In this document: piece after piece, positions 33,422-42,835 of the stretch
Numbering within the stretch: position 1 is the first letter of the stretch
Layout of the letters: each line of letters starts with the position of its first letter
Origin: Anaerolineae bacterium
Lineage (GTDB): Bacteria > Chloroflexota > Anaerolineae > Aggregatilineales > J027
Length of the DNA: 42,909 nt
Direction of reading: 5' to 3'
Assembly: GCA_019913005.1 (NCBI GenBank)
Contig: JAIOHL010000253.1
Location: 1 to 42,909 of the forward strand
Program-made: the position numbers and the translations under genes
Notes under the pieces: model-generated
The model's input: the letters and a program-made list of their open reading frames with translations, nothing else
The model's database searches: none
Told to the model about the DNA's origin: nothing

Positions 33422-34735
33422 TTATGAAGTAATCCAGTGTACCCGCTTGTACCGTGCGGCTTCTCCGACACTCCCGTCCCGCACGATGTCAAACGCCTCC
33501 TGACGCAAAACCGTCGTGGTGTTGGTTGTTAAATCGGTGAGATTCAGGGTAGATTCGCCTGTCAGTATGCCACCGCCAATCCACAACAGGTAGCGGCTGT
33601 CAGGCGAGACGGATAAATTCCACCCCGCCCCAAAGCCAAAACCATCAACACCGGGATCAAGGGTATCCGTTAACAAAAGTGCATCACCGTCCGGCACGAC
33701 CCGTCGCAGGTTCGCAGTTGGCAGGTCAATATCACAGTTGGTATAGGTTCGTTCGCCAACAAGATATGACCCGTCTGACAATGGGATCACTCCTGTGATT
33801 TGAGCCACATCCCCGCTTTCATAAATGGTCGTGGTAGTTTCGCCACTGTGTTGGCGTACTGCCCACACATTACAAATATCTGACCAATTGCCATCAACGG
33901 GCGTCGTTTCCAGTCCGTCGGGGAAAAACCCCTCACTGTTTGGGTCTAGTGGCGGTTCAGCAAACTGAATACCCTGACCTTCGAGCGCTGCCATCAGACC
34001 ACTCCAATTATCTTGATACTGGGTCACGTCCAAATCATCCATGACCTGAAGCGTGCCAACAGCGGGATCGAATCGCCAGACCCGTGACAATTCATTCAAC
34101 TGAGCCAACTGATCCCAGTCGTATTCAATTCCTAAAAGCGTATCATCCGCCAACCAGATCGGTTGCAAGTTATTGGTCGTTCCGAGGTCGAAGCGTTGAC
34201 TGCCATCACTCTTGACGAGAATGCTGTCCTGCCGTCCTGTCCACAGGCCCACCACAAACCAACCGCGTTCCATATCCGCATTATGCAACCACCAATTTGG
34301 GGCAGGTCTGGCAAACCGACCTTCAACCCGGGTCAGATGCGTTTTGACCCCGCTGGCAACGTGCATCATCTCAATGTCCAAAATCTGACGGCGGTCTTCC
34401 TCAGAGCGAATTGAATACAGCAGATATTCATTGTCCGGCGTGAAATACATCTGGTTTGGATCAATATTTTCCGCTTCCAAAACTTCGGCTGCGTTCAGTT
34501 CCCAGCTATAGAGATTGAAGCCCTTCACCAAAAGCACCTTGCTGCCCGCTGCGGTGATGTCGGCTGGAACCGCGTTGGATTCGTTTTCAATGGATTCCCC
34601 GGCGGACGACGAATTATTCGATGAGGCCACCCCGCCCGATTCCAACGAGGCCTCTTTCTTATTACTACACGCGCTCAAAAATAGAGAGACGAGCAGACCA
34701 GCGATGAGAGTGTATCGAATTTTCAGGTGCATCAT
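33422..34735 (-). CDS. Lipoprotein with propeller-like repeats, function unknown
   Basis: A 437-residue exported lipoprotein: a hydrophobic signal (about 8-20) ends in the lipobox LSAC with Cys23 as the lipidated residue. A Ser/Asn/Glu-rich linker follows (24-60). The rest has repeated short strands with phrases such as MYFTPDNEYLLYSI and LSVSPDSRYLLWIGGG, typical of PD40/TolB-like beta-propellers. It is the third gene of a leftward unit with an ECF sigma factor and its membrane anti-sigma, 118 bases after the latter. That suggests it belongs to the sigma regulon or senses the envelope signal. No catalytic motif is visible. Confidence 0.75.
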   Translation of the reverse strand: MMHLKIRYTLIAGLLVSLFLSACSNKKEASLESGGVASSNNSSSAGESIENESNAVPADITAAGSKVLLVKGFNLYSWELNAAEVLEAENIDPNQMYFTPDNEYLLYSIRSEEDRRQILDIEMMHVASGVKTHLTRVEGRFARPAPNWWLHNADMERGWFVVGLWTGRQDSILVKSDGSQRFDLGTTNNLQPIWLADDTLLGIEYDWDQLAQLNELSRVWRFDPAVGTLQVMDDLDVTQYQDNWSGLMAALEGQGIQFAEPPLDPNSEGFFPDGLETTPVDGNWSDICNVWAVRQHSGETTTTIYESGDVAQITGVIPLSDGSYLVGERTYTNCDIDLPTANLRRVVPDGDALLLTDTLDPGVDGFGFGAGWNLSVSPDSRYLLWIGGGILTGESTLNLTDLTTNTTTVLRQEAFDIVRDGSVGEAARYKRVHWITS

Positions 34736-34853
34736 CTTTCCAAATCTCTAAAGCTGCATTGTTCTATAGTTTGGGGCGACCCGGCATTACCCGAAGTCAC
34801 CCAAAGCAATCATCCAACACCTGTAATACACCCTTCGACTCCCACCCGTTCCC

Positions 34854-35657
34854 CTATTGCAATGATTCTGCGATCAAGACCGCATCTTCAAGTGCAACAT
34901 AAGTTTCAAGGCGATAGGTCAGTGGGCCTGCTGTCCATATCAAGACATGATTGATGACATCCCACGCATATTTGTCGAGCAAGCCCGAATTGTTGGCATA
35001 CACTTCCACCTGATGTGGCTTGGTCAGCCAGTAGGCCTCACGCTCATTAACGAGTGTAGTCGTGATGGTCTCTGTTTTGTAATCATCAAAAAACTGCTTG
35101 GCGACATAGGAGTCTGAATCCACCATATGCAGGCTCAGGGCGAGATCGCTGCCATTTTCGTTGAGCCATCCCAAAACCACATAGGGGTGGCCCGTCTTGA
35201 GCACATACACCACATCCGGCTGACCCAAGTTTTCAGGATAGGTCGGCAGACGAACGGGGTACGGAAAAATGGCCCGCGCCTGAACTATACTGGTCGCTAC
35301 TCCGTCCAAATCGAGAATAGACCGATGAGGCATGGTCGAATCCGGCACGGCAAGTTCGACATCAGGGTTAGTTACGGCTTGGGTCGTCGGCTGGATTTGT
35401 TCAATCCGTACCGCGCTGTCCCCCAAACGGAGGGTCTCCAACACTTGGGCACGAATATTGGGGACTAGCAGAAGCGAACAGGCCAAAACCGCTACCATCG
35501 TTCCAAAGCGGAGCACTAAGCGCGTAGTACGGGCTTGACGTCGCGGATGCAGCGTGCCATAGACGCTACCCGCAATATCCGGGGTTGGTGGATAAGCTAA
35601 TTGACGGGCAATATCGCGCAACTGCACTTCCCAATTCTCCTCGTGTTCTGGTGTCAC
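34854..35657 (-). CDS. Membrane anti-sigma factor-like protein with DUF4367-like sensor domain
   Basis: A 267-residue protein with a short cytoplasmic part (1-45), one membrane helix (about 46-65, LVLRFGTMVAVLACSLLLVP) and an extracytoplasmic domain. The end of that domain (LIWTAGPLTYRLETYVALEDAVLIAESL) resembles DUF4367 domains found in anti-sigma-like proteins. The GTG start overlaps the TGA of the sigma gene by four bases (35654-35657), a tight coupling typical of sigma/anti-sigma pairs. No zinc-binding HxxxCxxC motif is seen in the cytoplasmic part, so it is not a standard ZAS-type anti-sigma. The role as sigma inhibitor is inferred from topology and coupling. Confidence 0.75.
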   Translation of the reverse strand: MTPEHEENWEVQLRDIARQLAYPPTPDIAGSVYGTLHPRRQARTTRLVLRFGTMVAVLACSLLLVPNIRAQVLETLRLGDSAVRIEQIQPTTQAVTNPDVELAVPDSTMPHRSILDLDGVATSIVQARAIFPYPVRLPTYPENLGQPDVVYVLKTGHPYVVLGWLNENGSDLALSLHMVDSDSYVAKQFFDDYKTETITTTLVNEREAYWLTKPHQVEVYANNSGLLDKYAWDVINHVLIWTAGPLTYRLETYVALEDAVLIAESLQ

Positions 35658-36208
35658 CGATAGTCCTCCACCAACTGGGGAAATCCATCCTCCACTACCC
35701 CTTTGAGGCGGCCTAGCGCACGGCTGAGACGAGATTTCACCGTCCCTTGTTCAATCGCCAACACCTCGGCGGTCTCAGCGACGGATAATTCTAAGAAATA
35801 GCGCAAGTAGATCACCTCTTGATCGGTTGTATTCAAACGACGCACCGCATCCCACAGCGCCTGTGCTTCCATCTGTCGGGCGCTTTCGGCTTCAATACGG
35901 GCCGCAGGTGGGGCTTCAAATAGGGCACGTTTGAGCGCGGCCAAGTAGCGACCCGCTGCCCGCCGATGATTTTTGGAGATATTGGCGGTAATACTCAACA
36001 GCCATGGCCGGAGCGGGCGTGTTTGGTCAAAAGTGTGCAGGGCACGGTGGGCACGGATAAACGTTTCCTGCGCCACATCTTCGGCGTCATCGGCATCGCC
36101 CACAAACAAATAGGCCAAGCGATAAACGGCCTCCTGATGCTCTCGCACCAGCATGGCATAGGCGTCATCATCCCCGTGCAGTGCTCGCTGCACTAATTCC
36201 ACTTCCAA
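35654..36208 (-). CDS. ECF (RpoE-like) RNA polymerase sigma factor
   Basis: A sigma factor with region 2 (YRLAYLFVGDADDAEDVAQETFIRAHRAL, with the DAEDVAQETF core) and region 4 (LNTTDQEVIYLRYFLELSVAETAEVLAIEQGTVKSRLSRALGRLK, the -35-binding helix-turn-helix). I propose a TTG start at 36208 with AAAGG about 10 bases upstream, giving 184 residues, the usual ECF length. The frame remains open to a GTG at 36265 (203 residues), which has no ribosome site and a cysteine-rich, atypical N-terminus. It is coupled to the anti-sigma gene and followed by a lipoprotein gene. Confidence 0.9.
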   Translation of the reverse strand: MEVELVQRALHGDDDAYAMLVREHQEAVYRLAYLFVGDADDAEDVAQETFIRAHRALHTFDQTRPLRPWLLSITANISKNHRRAAGRYLAALKRALFEAPPAARIEAESARQMEAQALWDAVRRLNTTDQEVIYLRYFLELSVAETAEVLAIEQGTVKSRLSRALGRLKGVVEDGFPQLVEDYR

Positions 36209-36353
36209 CCGCTGTGCCTTTCGACAACAAGCATATAACTTTATATATCTTCCACTATACACCACTCACTAAGTTCGAGTTCCCGCGCAACCTGATTTCA
36301 CCCTTCGCGTATTGAATAACAGAACCTGTGTAAAGTTTGCGGAGTAACGTCGT

Positions 36354-37034
36354 ATGAAATCCAACGAATTTCAATTTAGCGAGAAATGTATCGCCCGTTT
36401 ACTGCTTGGTGTTGGCGTGCTGGCCCTGATATCCATTGTCTTTGGCGGTCTTATTTTCAGCCTACTGTGGCCGTTGATAATTGTCGTGCCGGGGCTACCC
36501 TTCCTCTATTTCGCTTCCATAGCCGAAGGAAAAGACCGCGATAATGCGTGGTTAGCCGTTCCGGGTGGCCTAATCACGGGCACGGGACTGATGATGTTTG
36601 CCCAAAATCTAACCGGGCATTGGGAAAGCTGGGCCTACGCGTGGACACTCTATTTTGTCATTCTGGGAGCGGCCTTCGTTTATGCTGCCCCACGTAACGG
36701 CGATGAAGATACAGCCACCGTTGGGCGCTATTTCATCTTTTTCGGCACACTCGGCTTTATGGGGTTGGGCTTGTTCTTTGAATTGTTCATCTTCGACACT
36801 TTTGGTTTTGTTGGCAAGGTGATGATCGCAGGCTTGATGATCGCATTGGGCTGGTGGCTGATGAATCGGGAAGATTTGGGCCAACTCGATAAACCCAAAC
36901 GCAAAAACACGCTTGAGGACTTTGAGGGTAATGTCGCCCAATTTCAACAAACCTCTAATCAAGTTCGCCAGAAAGCGCGGGTCGTCGCCGGTAATGATGG
37001 CGAAATCGTTAGTATCGAAAAGCAGCCGAAATAA
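36354..37034 (+). CDS. Membrane protein of unknown function
   Basis: A 226-residue protein with about five hydrophobic helices between residues 13 and 165, then a charged cytoplasmic-type tail (170-226) rich in Lys, Gln and Asn. GGAGTAA precedes the ATG. It is divergent from the ECF sigma gene with a 145-base shared upstream region (88 bases if the sigma GTG is used), so it could be a target of that sigma factor. I recognise no family beyond general similarity to small polytopic proteins with a C-terminal tail, and I assign no function. Confidence 0.75.
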   Translation: MKSNEFQFSEKCIARLLLGVGVLALISIVFGGLIFSLLWPLIIVVPGLPFLYFASIAEGKDRDNAWLAVPGGLITGTGLMMFAQNLTGHWESWAYAWTLYFVILGAAFVYAAPRNGDEDTATVGRYFIFFGTLGFMGLGLFFELFIFDTFGFVGKVMIAGLMIALGWWLMNREDLGQLDKPKRKNTLEDFEGNVAQFQQTSNQVRQKARVVAGNDGEIVSIEKQPK

Positions 37035-37111
37035 AGCGCGTTGATACTCCCCCTGCCTGCCGTGTATCCGCTAGAATCCAGCCCTGATTAGTGGATGCAC
37101 GGGAAGTTGGT

Positions 37112-37519
37112 ATGAACAAAACAGGCATGACTGAAGAAGTGCGGCGCTTTTTGCAAAAACCATTGATTGCACGTTTGAGCACAGTAGACAAGGACGGTTA
37201 TCCGCATACCGTCCCCGTTTGGTTTGACGTAGATGGGGATGATGTCATCTTTATCAGCGTGCGCGATACCCTCAAAATTGGGCATATCCAAGCCAATTCC
37301 AAAGGGTCGGTGTCCATCGGCGGTCAGAACGAGGATGGTGGGGGTTATCTCATCAAAGGTCAGTTAAGCATCGAGGAAGACCCCGGCGATGTTTGGATGA
37401 AACGGCTGATTTATCGCTACGAAAGTGGCCCCGATGCCGAACGGGATGTGGCAAGTTGGGCCGAATTGGACATTGTATTGATTCGACTACAGCCATCCCG
37501 TATTGTCAAAGTCGCGTAA
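37112..37519 (+). CDS. PPOX-fold flavin/F420-type oxidoreductase family protein
   Basis: A 135-residue protein of the pyridoxamine 5'-phosphate oxidase-like split-barrel family. Typical segments are RFLQKPLIARLSTVDKDGYPHTVPVWFDVDGDDVIFIS and a C-terminal strand ending IVLIRLQPSRIVKVA. Such small members bind FMN, F420 or haem and carry out diverse reductions. I start at the ATG at 37112 with GGGAAG 5 bases upstream; the frame is open to a GTG at 37091. It is probably a single gene. A hairpin with 7-bp arms (37581-37613) follows it. Cofactor and substrate cannot be decided here. Confidence 0.82.
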   Translation: MNKTGMTEEVRRFLQKPLIARLSTVDKDGYPHTVPVWFDVDGDDVIFISVRDTLKIGHIQANSKGSVSIGGQNEDGGGYLIKGQLSIEEDPGDVWMKRLIYRYESGPDAERDVASWAELDIVLIRLQPSRIVKVA

Positions 37520-37580
37520 CAAAATACGAAAACCCTCTCCAGATTTGCACCTCAAAGCGCCTAAAATGGCATATGGAAGG

Positions 37581-37613
37581 CCCTCACCATAATGGAGGGG
37601 TTTGCCGTGAGGG
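37581..37613. terminator. Possible bidirectional terminator hairpin
   Basis: CCCTCAC and GTGAGGG pair around a 19-base loop that can itself fold. It lies between the convergent PPOX and MBL-fold genes, immediately before the latter's stop codon. The T-runs are weak. Confidence 0.4.
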
Positions 37614-37616
37614 AAA

Positions 37617-38606
37617 TTATAACGCCTTAACCTTGACCGCCGACCAATGACGGGGACGGGATGGCCCGGTCACCCAGTCTTTCGGAGGCGCATTATAGGG
37701 CGTTTGGGCAATAAAGCGGCCATTAATCCACGCCGCCGCCCCAGAGCGCAGCATCTCATCAATCAGCGGAGCGACAAAATCTTCGGGTTTGCTATCAAAA
37801 TACCACTGACTGTAATCGCGGAACCACGGACACTTCAGCAAATACGGTTTCACTTCACGTTCCGGCAAGCCGTCTACCAACATCAACGCATAGGCAAAAA
37901 TGCGCTTCATCGCGTGCCATGCCAGCTTCTGCGGCTCATTAAGCCAGCGCTCATAACGCTGTAAGGCACGTTCAATCGCGTCGGTGGCGTCCTCAATCAA
38001 TGGGCCGTGTCCGGGGCAAACGACATCAATCGGCAGGCGCAATAATCCGTCAAGGCTTTCCATAATGCGCTGGACGGCCCCTACCCCTTCTTGAAACACA
38101 TTCATCCACGCCACATCACCCCGATGCAGCAAATCCCCGCTGATTAAGACACGCTTTTCCATTTCGTAAAGGCAAATATGACCGAGCGTATGACCGGGGG
38201 TATGCAATACCTGAAGTTGAACCTCGCCGGCATTCACCACATCCCCATCCGACAGCGGCAAATCTACCTGATAGGCTTCGACGGGTTGATCTAGCCACTC
38301 CGCTCCACACGCCATCCGGTCACGCCGATTGACCAAATCCGCTTCCCAACGTTGCGCCCCAATCGGCACACCAAAACGCCGCTGCAAACCACTGTTCCCG
38401 CCGCTGTGATCGCTATGATAGTGGGTATTGACAATAAGGCTTAGGTTTTCTGGCGCGACCTCAGCTTCGGTCAATAGGCGTTCGGTAGCCGATAGATCAC
38501 TGCCAAAACCAGAATCTACCAAGACAGGGCGTTCGGTGCGGATTAAGATCGAATTGGCGCTGGGGAAGCGACGTTGAAAGAAGCACAGCCATTCGGGAAG
38601 CTGCAT
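37617..38606 (-). CDS. Metallo-beta-lactamase-fold hydrolase
   Basis: A 329-residue MBL-fold hydrolase. The metal-binding HxHxDH is visible as THYHSDHSGG (H62, H64, D66, H67). Further ligands are expected in HTPGHTLGHI, in LISGDLLHRGD and in VCPGHGPLI. The N-terminal strand VLVDSGFGS is typical. A C-terminal helical domain (about 220-329) resembles that of LACTB2 or glyoxalase II-like enzymes. No signal peptide is present. It stands alone, convergent with the PPOX-fold gene. Thioester or ester hydrolysis is likely, but the substrate is unknown. Confidence 0.88.
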   Translation of the reverse strand: MQLPEWLCFFQRRFPSANSILIRTERPVLVDSGFGSDLSATERLLTEAEVAPENLSLIVNTHYHSDHSGGNSGLQRRFGVPIGAQRWEADLVNRRDRMACGAEWLDQPVEAYQVDLPLSDGDVVNAGEVQLQVLHTPGHTLGHICLYEMEKRVLISGDLLHRGDVAWMNVFQEGVGAVQRIMESLDGLLRLPIDVVCPGHGPLIEDATDAIERALQRYERWLNEPQKLAWHAMKRIFAYALMLVDGLPEREVKPYLLKCPWFRDYSQWYFDSKPEDFVAPLIDEMLRSGAAAWINGRFIAQTPYNAPPKDWVTGPSRPRHWSAVKVKAL

Positions 38607-39100
38607 GACTTCAAAACCTTTCGAAGAGGCTCAAATAATCTAGTTGATGGGAGGTACAAACGATACGGACTATAGTATAGTATACAGTGTGCAGTGTTGG
38701 GGTCGAGTGGATTGGTGAACTTGACTAAAGCGTTAAGAATTTTTATACAAGGGTGAGCAGACCGGAGAGTTTTGAGGCACTTCTGATTCCTTATGGCTTT
38801 GGCCGCCAGATAATTTTTTGGCAGCAGCGCATTCAAAATCAAAAGTGCTTCGTGGGTTTTGCAATAATTATTTCCATTATCATCAAAAGTTGATGGTTTG
38901 TAAACCACTGTGGCGTAAAATCGAAAAAATTTATACAAAATTCATTTTTGACGGCAAACACCTCTTCCCTACTAAGATGAGATTTTGGTACACTTTTAAT
39001 GTTGCGTAATTTTATTCTTCCCTAATCGTAGTTACCCAATGTTTTCTTTATGCGTCGTTCCTCTTCTGCCTGCTGTCAATTCAAAAGGAGTTACCCAATT
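38607..39100. other. Non-coding gap before the secreted protein gene
   Basis: About 490 AT-rich bases without a supported gene. The only features noticed are a run of TATAGTATAGTATAC near 38670-38685 and the ribosome site AAAGGAG at 39084-39090 for the next gene. Promoters for the flanking divergent genes presumably lie here, but I could not fix them. Confidence 0.4.
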
Positions 39101-40315
39101 ATGACCTTGCGCCGTTATACCCTCTTTGCTACTCTCTTACTGCTAACCATATTGATCCCCCTACCCGCCTCCCATGCCCAAGAACCCAGTGCGTTTTGGA
39201 TCTACTTGTTTAATCACGACACCAAGACATTTGTCAGCGTCAATTTGAATGATGCGACCTCCACCACCTTTACCCTTCAGATGCCCGCCTCTTTTGCCGA
39301 TGTCCCCTTTTCTCCGCAGGCCTATTCACCTGATGGCACTCGTCTGGCCCTCTGTTTAGACACAGATGGCGACCCTTATACGCCTTCGGATTTATCCCTG
39401 CTGATTTTCGATCTGCCGTCTGGTCAACAAATCGGGACCTATCAAATTCCCCAAGCCAGCTATTGCGATGTCACCGCCGCTGGTTGGGCCGCCGACAGTA
39501 GCACCTTTACGTTTAGTGTATTGAATCGCATAGATCAAGGCACTGGCCCGGTATGGAGCATCCATGTTTTTGACACCGCCACCCAAACTGCCGTTCAAAC
39601 CTTGACCTCTGATGATCCCGCCGTCGCTAATTTACCCTATGATTTCACCGGATTTTTCCCAACCGTGCGTTGGGTCTCCCCCGGTGCGATGGTCGCCTTC
39701 ATGGTGTTCCCCTTTGGTGTCGGAGGGCCGTTCGCAGGCGAAGGGTTCGTGTGGCGTGTCGCAGAAGGAACCGTCGAAGCCAATGAGATTTTTGGCGGTG
39801 CGGAGCTATCGGTGCTGGGTGGTGAAGTCCTCTGGCTCGATGAAAACCCGGCCTTCGCAGGCATTAACCCTATTGGCGACGGTCCCATCTTTAATGAGGT
39901 GATGTTCTCCGACAAGAGTGGGGAAGGCCCCCGCCCATTGTATATTGACAGGGGCTTTTTCATCTGTGGCGCGAAATATGTGGACGGTGGACGCAAAGTG
40001 GCGATTCTGACGTGCAGCTTTGATTACACCCAATATGTCTGGCGTTTTGTAGATCGTGCTGGCGGCGGCACAACTCTCCCGATTGAAGACGCCTGCCACT
40101 TCAGTTCCATCAGTCTGGTTGGCACACCTAACGGCTATCTCGTCCTCAAGTGCGACGATCAAAATGGCGCCGAACTGGAACGCCACACCTTTGTGGGCAG
40201 CAATACCATGCCCGATGTCGGGGTACTCTGGTTTGAACCAACAGGCCATTGGAGCCTTGCCGCTGCACCGCTCACCCCTGACGCTGCCGGAAGTGGCTGG
40301 CCCGGTGCCCAGTAA
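39101..40315 (+). CDS. Secreted propeller-like protein, function unknown
   Basis: A 404-residue exported protein with a Sec signal peptide (hydrophobic 8-22, likely cleavage after SHA) and no lipobox. I start at the ATG at 39101 with AAAGGAG 10 bases upstream; the open frame begins earlier at 39050 but that would bury the signal peptide. The mature part has repeats such as AYSPDGTRLALCLDTDGD that resemble PD40/TolB-type propeller blades. In style it resembles the lipoprotein at 33422-34735. It contains several cysteines near the C-terminus. No enzymatic motif is seen. A strong hairpin follows its stop. Confidence 0.75.
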   Translation: MTLRRYTLFATLLLLTILIPLPASHAQEPSAFWIYLFNHDTKTFVSVNLNDATSTTFTLQMPASFADVPFSPQAYSPDGTRLALCLDTDGDPYTPSDLSLLIFDLPSGQQIGTYQIPQASYCDVTAAGWAADSSTFTFSVLNRIDQGTGPVWSIHVFDTATQTAVQTLTSDDPAVANLPYDFTGFFPTVRWVSPGAMVAFMVFPFGVGGPFAGEGFVWRVAEGTVEANEIFGGAELSVLGGEVLWLDENPAFAGINPIGDGPIFNEVMFSDKSGEGPRPLYIDRGFFICGAKYVDGGRKVAILTCSFDYTQYVWRFVDRAGGGTTLPIEDACHFSSISLVGTPNGYLVLKCDDQNGAELERHTFVGSNTMPDVGVLWFEPTGHWSLAAAPLTPDAAGSGWPGAQ

Positions 40316-40325
40316 GCTGAATCCT

Positions 40326-40359
40326 TGATGTGGGAGGGTTCACCGCCCTCCCCACGTCA
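40326..40359 (+). terminator. Terminator-like hairpin
   Basis: Arms 40326-40338 and 40346-40359 pair almost fully, with one mismatch and one bulge, around a 7-base loop. It begins 10 bases after the stop of the secreted protein. The stem is G/C-rich, but no clear T-run follows. Confidence 0.55.
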
Positions 40360-40456
40360 AATGTCATCATGATTAGTGAGCTTTAGTGGTGTCCCCCAAC
40401 TAATAAACTCGGTACAATCCCCCACATTGCATTTATGACCTCATAAGGATGTGTTT

Positions 40457-42835
40457 ATGCAGTACGGATATTTTGACGATCAGAATCGGGAATACGTCAT
40501 CACCCGCCCCGACACGCCGCGCTCATGGCTCAACTATCTAGGCTCACGCCTCTATGGCGGCATCATCACCAACAATGCAGGCGGCTACAGTTTCTATAAA
40601 TCCGGTGGCACGGGTCGCCTGTTGCGGATGCGCTTCAATGGTGTCCCTGCCGATCAACCCGGACGTTACCTCTATCTCCGCGACGAGGCCAACGGTGACT
40701 ATTGGTCAGCCTCATGGCAGCCTGTGGGTAAACCCCTCGATCAATACCACTCGACAGTACGGCACGGGCTTGGATACACGGTTTTTGAATCGGCCTATAA
40801 TGGCATCTCAACCACCCTCACCTGCTTTATTCCGCATGGGCAGGCCTTTGAATATTGGTCGCTGGCGATTACCAACACTGGCTCAAACACCCGCCACCTA
40901 GCCGTATTCAGTTATGCCGAATTGACCAACGAATGGCACTTCCGGCAGGACTTGGAAAATCTGCAATATAGCCAGTATATCATCCAGATGCGCTATCAAG
41001 ATGGCCTATTGGTGCGTCGCAACTATGCTGGTGAATGGGCCGAGGGTTATTTTGGCATGACGGGAGCAGATGTAGTCTCCTTTGACACTGACCGCGACCT
41101 CTTCCTCGGTCAATATCGCTCCCCCGCCAACCCTATCGCCGTTGAAAAAGGCATCTGCTCCAATTCGCTGGCTGTCGGGGATAATGCGTGTACTTCTCTA
41201 CACAGCACCCTCGAACTCGCCCCGAACGAAACCCGCCAGTTGATTTATATCTTGGGGGTTGGTTCACCGGATAAAGAATGGCAGGGATTGCCCTCCGGCA
41301 AAAGCACCCTCGCCGAATTTGCTAATCCGACCCGCCTTGACCAAGAATTAGCCTCGATTAAAGCCGAGTGGCGCGACCATCTGGCAGGTTTCCAAGTCCA
41401 CACCCCCGACGCCGAACTCAACAGCATGGTGAATGTGTGGCACGCCTATCAGACTCACATTACCTTTAATTGGTCACGCGGCGTCAGTTTAATTGAAGCG
41501 GGTGATCGGGACGGCCTCGGCTATCGGGACACGGTTCAAGATATGCTGTCCATCACCCATAGCATCCCCGAAGCAGTCGAAGCGCGATTGGACTTGATGC
41601 TAACCGCCCAAACATCGGCAGGCGGCGGGATGCCATTGGTCAAACCGCTGACCCACAAACCCGGTCATGAAGCCGCCCCCCCTATCGAAAAATATCGCAG
41701 TGACGACGCGCTGTGGCTGCTGCTGACCACCTCCAACTTTGTTTATGAGACGGGCAATCTGGCCTATCTGGACAAGGTGCTGCCCTATGCCGACAAGGGC
41801 GAGGCCACGATTTACGAGCACCTCAAGCAGGCCCTTTTGTTCAGCATCAACCACAAGGGCAATAACGGCTTGGTGCAGGGTCTCGCCGCCGATTGGAACG
41901 ACTGCATCCATCTCGGCACAACCGGGGAAAGCCTTTTTAGCACATTCCTGTTTTATGCCGGATTGCAGCGCTTCAGCCAATTAGCGTCCTATATGGGCAA
42001 TCAAGCCGATGTCGAGTGGTGCGCCGCCCAAGCCGCCGAAATTAAAGCCCAAATTGACCGCCATGCGTGGGATGGCAAGTGGTTTATTCGTGGCATCTCC
42101 GAAAAAGGTGGCAAACTTGGCACACACACCAAAACCGAGGGTCAAATTTATCTTGAATCCAACGTATGGGCCGTCATCAGCGGTGGCGCGAGTGATGAAC
42201 AGGCCGTGCAAGCTATGGATGCCGTGCATCAATACCTAGCGACAGAATACGGCGTGATGTTGTGCCACCCCGCCCATACTCACCCTGACCCCGATGTGAA
42301 TTTGTCGCTGATTGTGTTCCCCCCCGGTCACAAAGAAAACGGTGGCATCTTCTGTCACAGCAATTCGTGGGCGATTGTGGCGGAATGCCTCTTGGGTCGT
42401 GGTGATCGCGCCTACAAATATTACCGCTCCTACCTGCCAGCCCGTTATAACACCGAGGCCGAAATCCGGCAAGTCGAGCCGTATGTTTACAGCCAATTTA
42501 CGCATGGTAAGCCCTCCCCGCGTTTTGGTCAATCACGCAATCCGTGGCTGACCGGGACGGCGAGTTGGACATATATCGCCCTCACCCAATACATTTTGGG
42601 GATTCGCCCTACCCTAGAGGGCTTGATTGTTGACCCGTGCATCCCGGCGGCATGGGACGGCTTTGAAGTCACACGCCAATTCCGGGGCAAGCAGTTGACC
42701 ATCCGCGTCCGCAACCCGCAGCATGTCCAATATGGAATTCAATCACTGGCGCTCAACGGCCAGCGGCTAAATGGCAAGCTCATCCCCGCCGACCAATTGC
42801 AGGCCGAGAATGAAGTCGTGGTCGTGATGGGCTAA
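40457..42835 (+). CDS. Glycoside phosphorylase, family GH94 (cellobiose phosphorylase-like)
   Basis: A 792-residue cytoplasmic enzyme of GH94, which cleaves beta-glucosidic disaccharides with phosphate to give a sugar 1-phosphate. The N-terminal beta-sandwich (about 1-270) includes YGYFDDQNREYVITRPDTP and GGYSFYKSGG. The (alpha/alpha)6 domain has GLGYRDTVQDML (about 353-364) and DWNDCIHLG (479-487), where the conserved aspartate is the general acid. The C-terminus ends with PCIPAAWDGFEVTRQFRG, as in cellobiose and cellobionate phosphorylases. I start at ATG 40457 with AAGGA 8 bases upstream rather than the GTG at 40451. No transporter is adjacent. Cellobiose is the default guess; cellobionic acid or chitobiose cannot be excluded. 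Confidence 0.9.
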   Translation: MQYGYFDDQNREYVITRPDTPRSWLNYLGSRLYGGIITNNAGGYSFYKSGGTGRLLRMRFNGVPADQPGRYLYLRDEANGDYWSASWQPVGKPLDQYHSTVRHGLGYTVFESAYNGISTTLTCFIPHGQAFEYWSLAITNTGSNTRHLAVFSYAELTNEWHFRQDLENLQYSQYIIQMRYQDGLLVRRNYAGEWAEGYFGMTGADVVSFDTDRDLFLGQYRSPANPIAVEKGICSNSLAVGDNACTSLHSTLELAPNETRQLIYILGVGSPDKEWQGLPSGKSTLAEFANPTRLDQELASIKAEWRDHLAGFQVHTPDAELNSMVNVWHAYQTHITFNWSRGVSLIEAGDRDGLGYRDTVQDMLSITHSIPEAVEARLDLMLTAQTSAGGGMPLVKPLTHKPGHEAAPPIEKYRSDDALWLLLTTSNFVYETGNLAYLDKVLPYADKGEATIYEHLKQALLFSINHKGNNGLVQGLAADWNDCIHLGTTGESLFSTFLFYAGLQRFSQLASYMGNQADVEWCAAQAAEIKAQIDRHAWDGKWFIRGISEKGGKLGTHTKTEGQIYLESNVWAVISGGASDEQAVQAMDAVHQYLATEYGVMLCHPAHTHPDPDVNLSLIVFPPGHKENGGIFCHSNSWAIVAECLLGRGDRAYKYYRSYLPARYNTEAEIRQVEPYVYSQFTHGKPSPRFGQSRNPWLTGTASWTYIALTQYILGIRPTLEGLIVDPCIPAAWDGFEVTRQFRGKQLTIRVRNPQHVQYGIQSLALNGQRLNGKLIPADQLQAENEVVVVMG

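Noticed and set aside
38543-38938. 131-codon frame upstream of the MBL-fold gene
   Set aside because: It overlaps the MBL gene start, lacks a ribosome site and resembles no protein; the region is AT-rich non-coding.
39806-40249. 147-codon frame antisense to the secreted propeller protein
   Set aside because: Shadow frame without its own start signals or domains.
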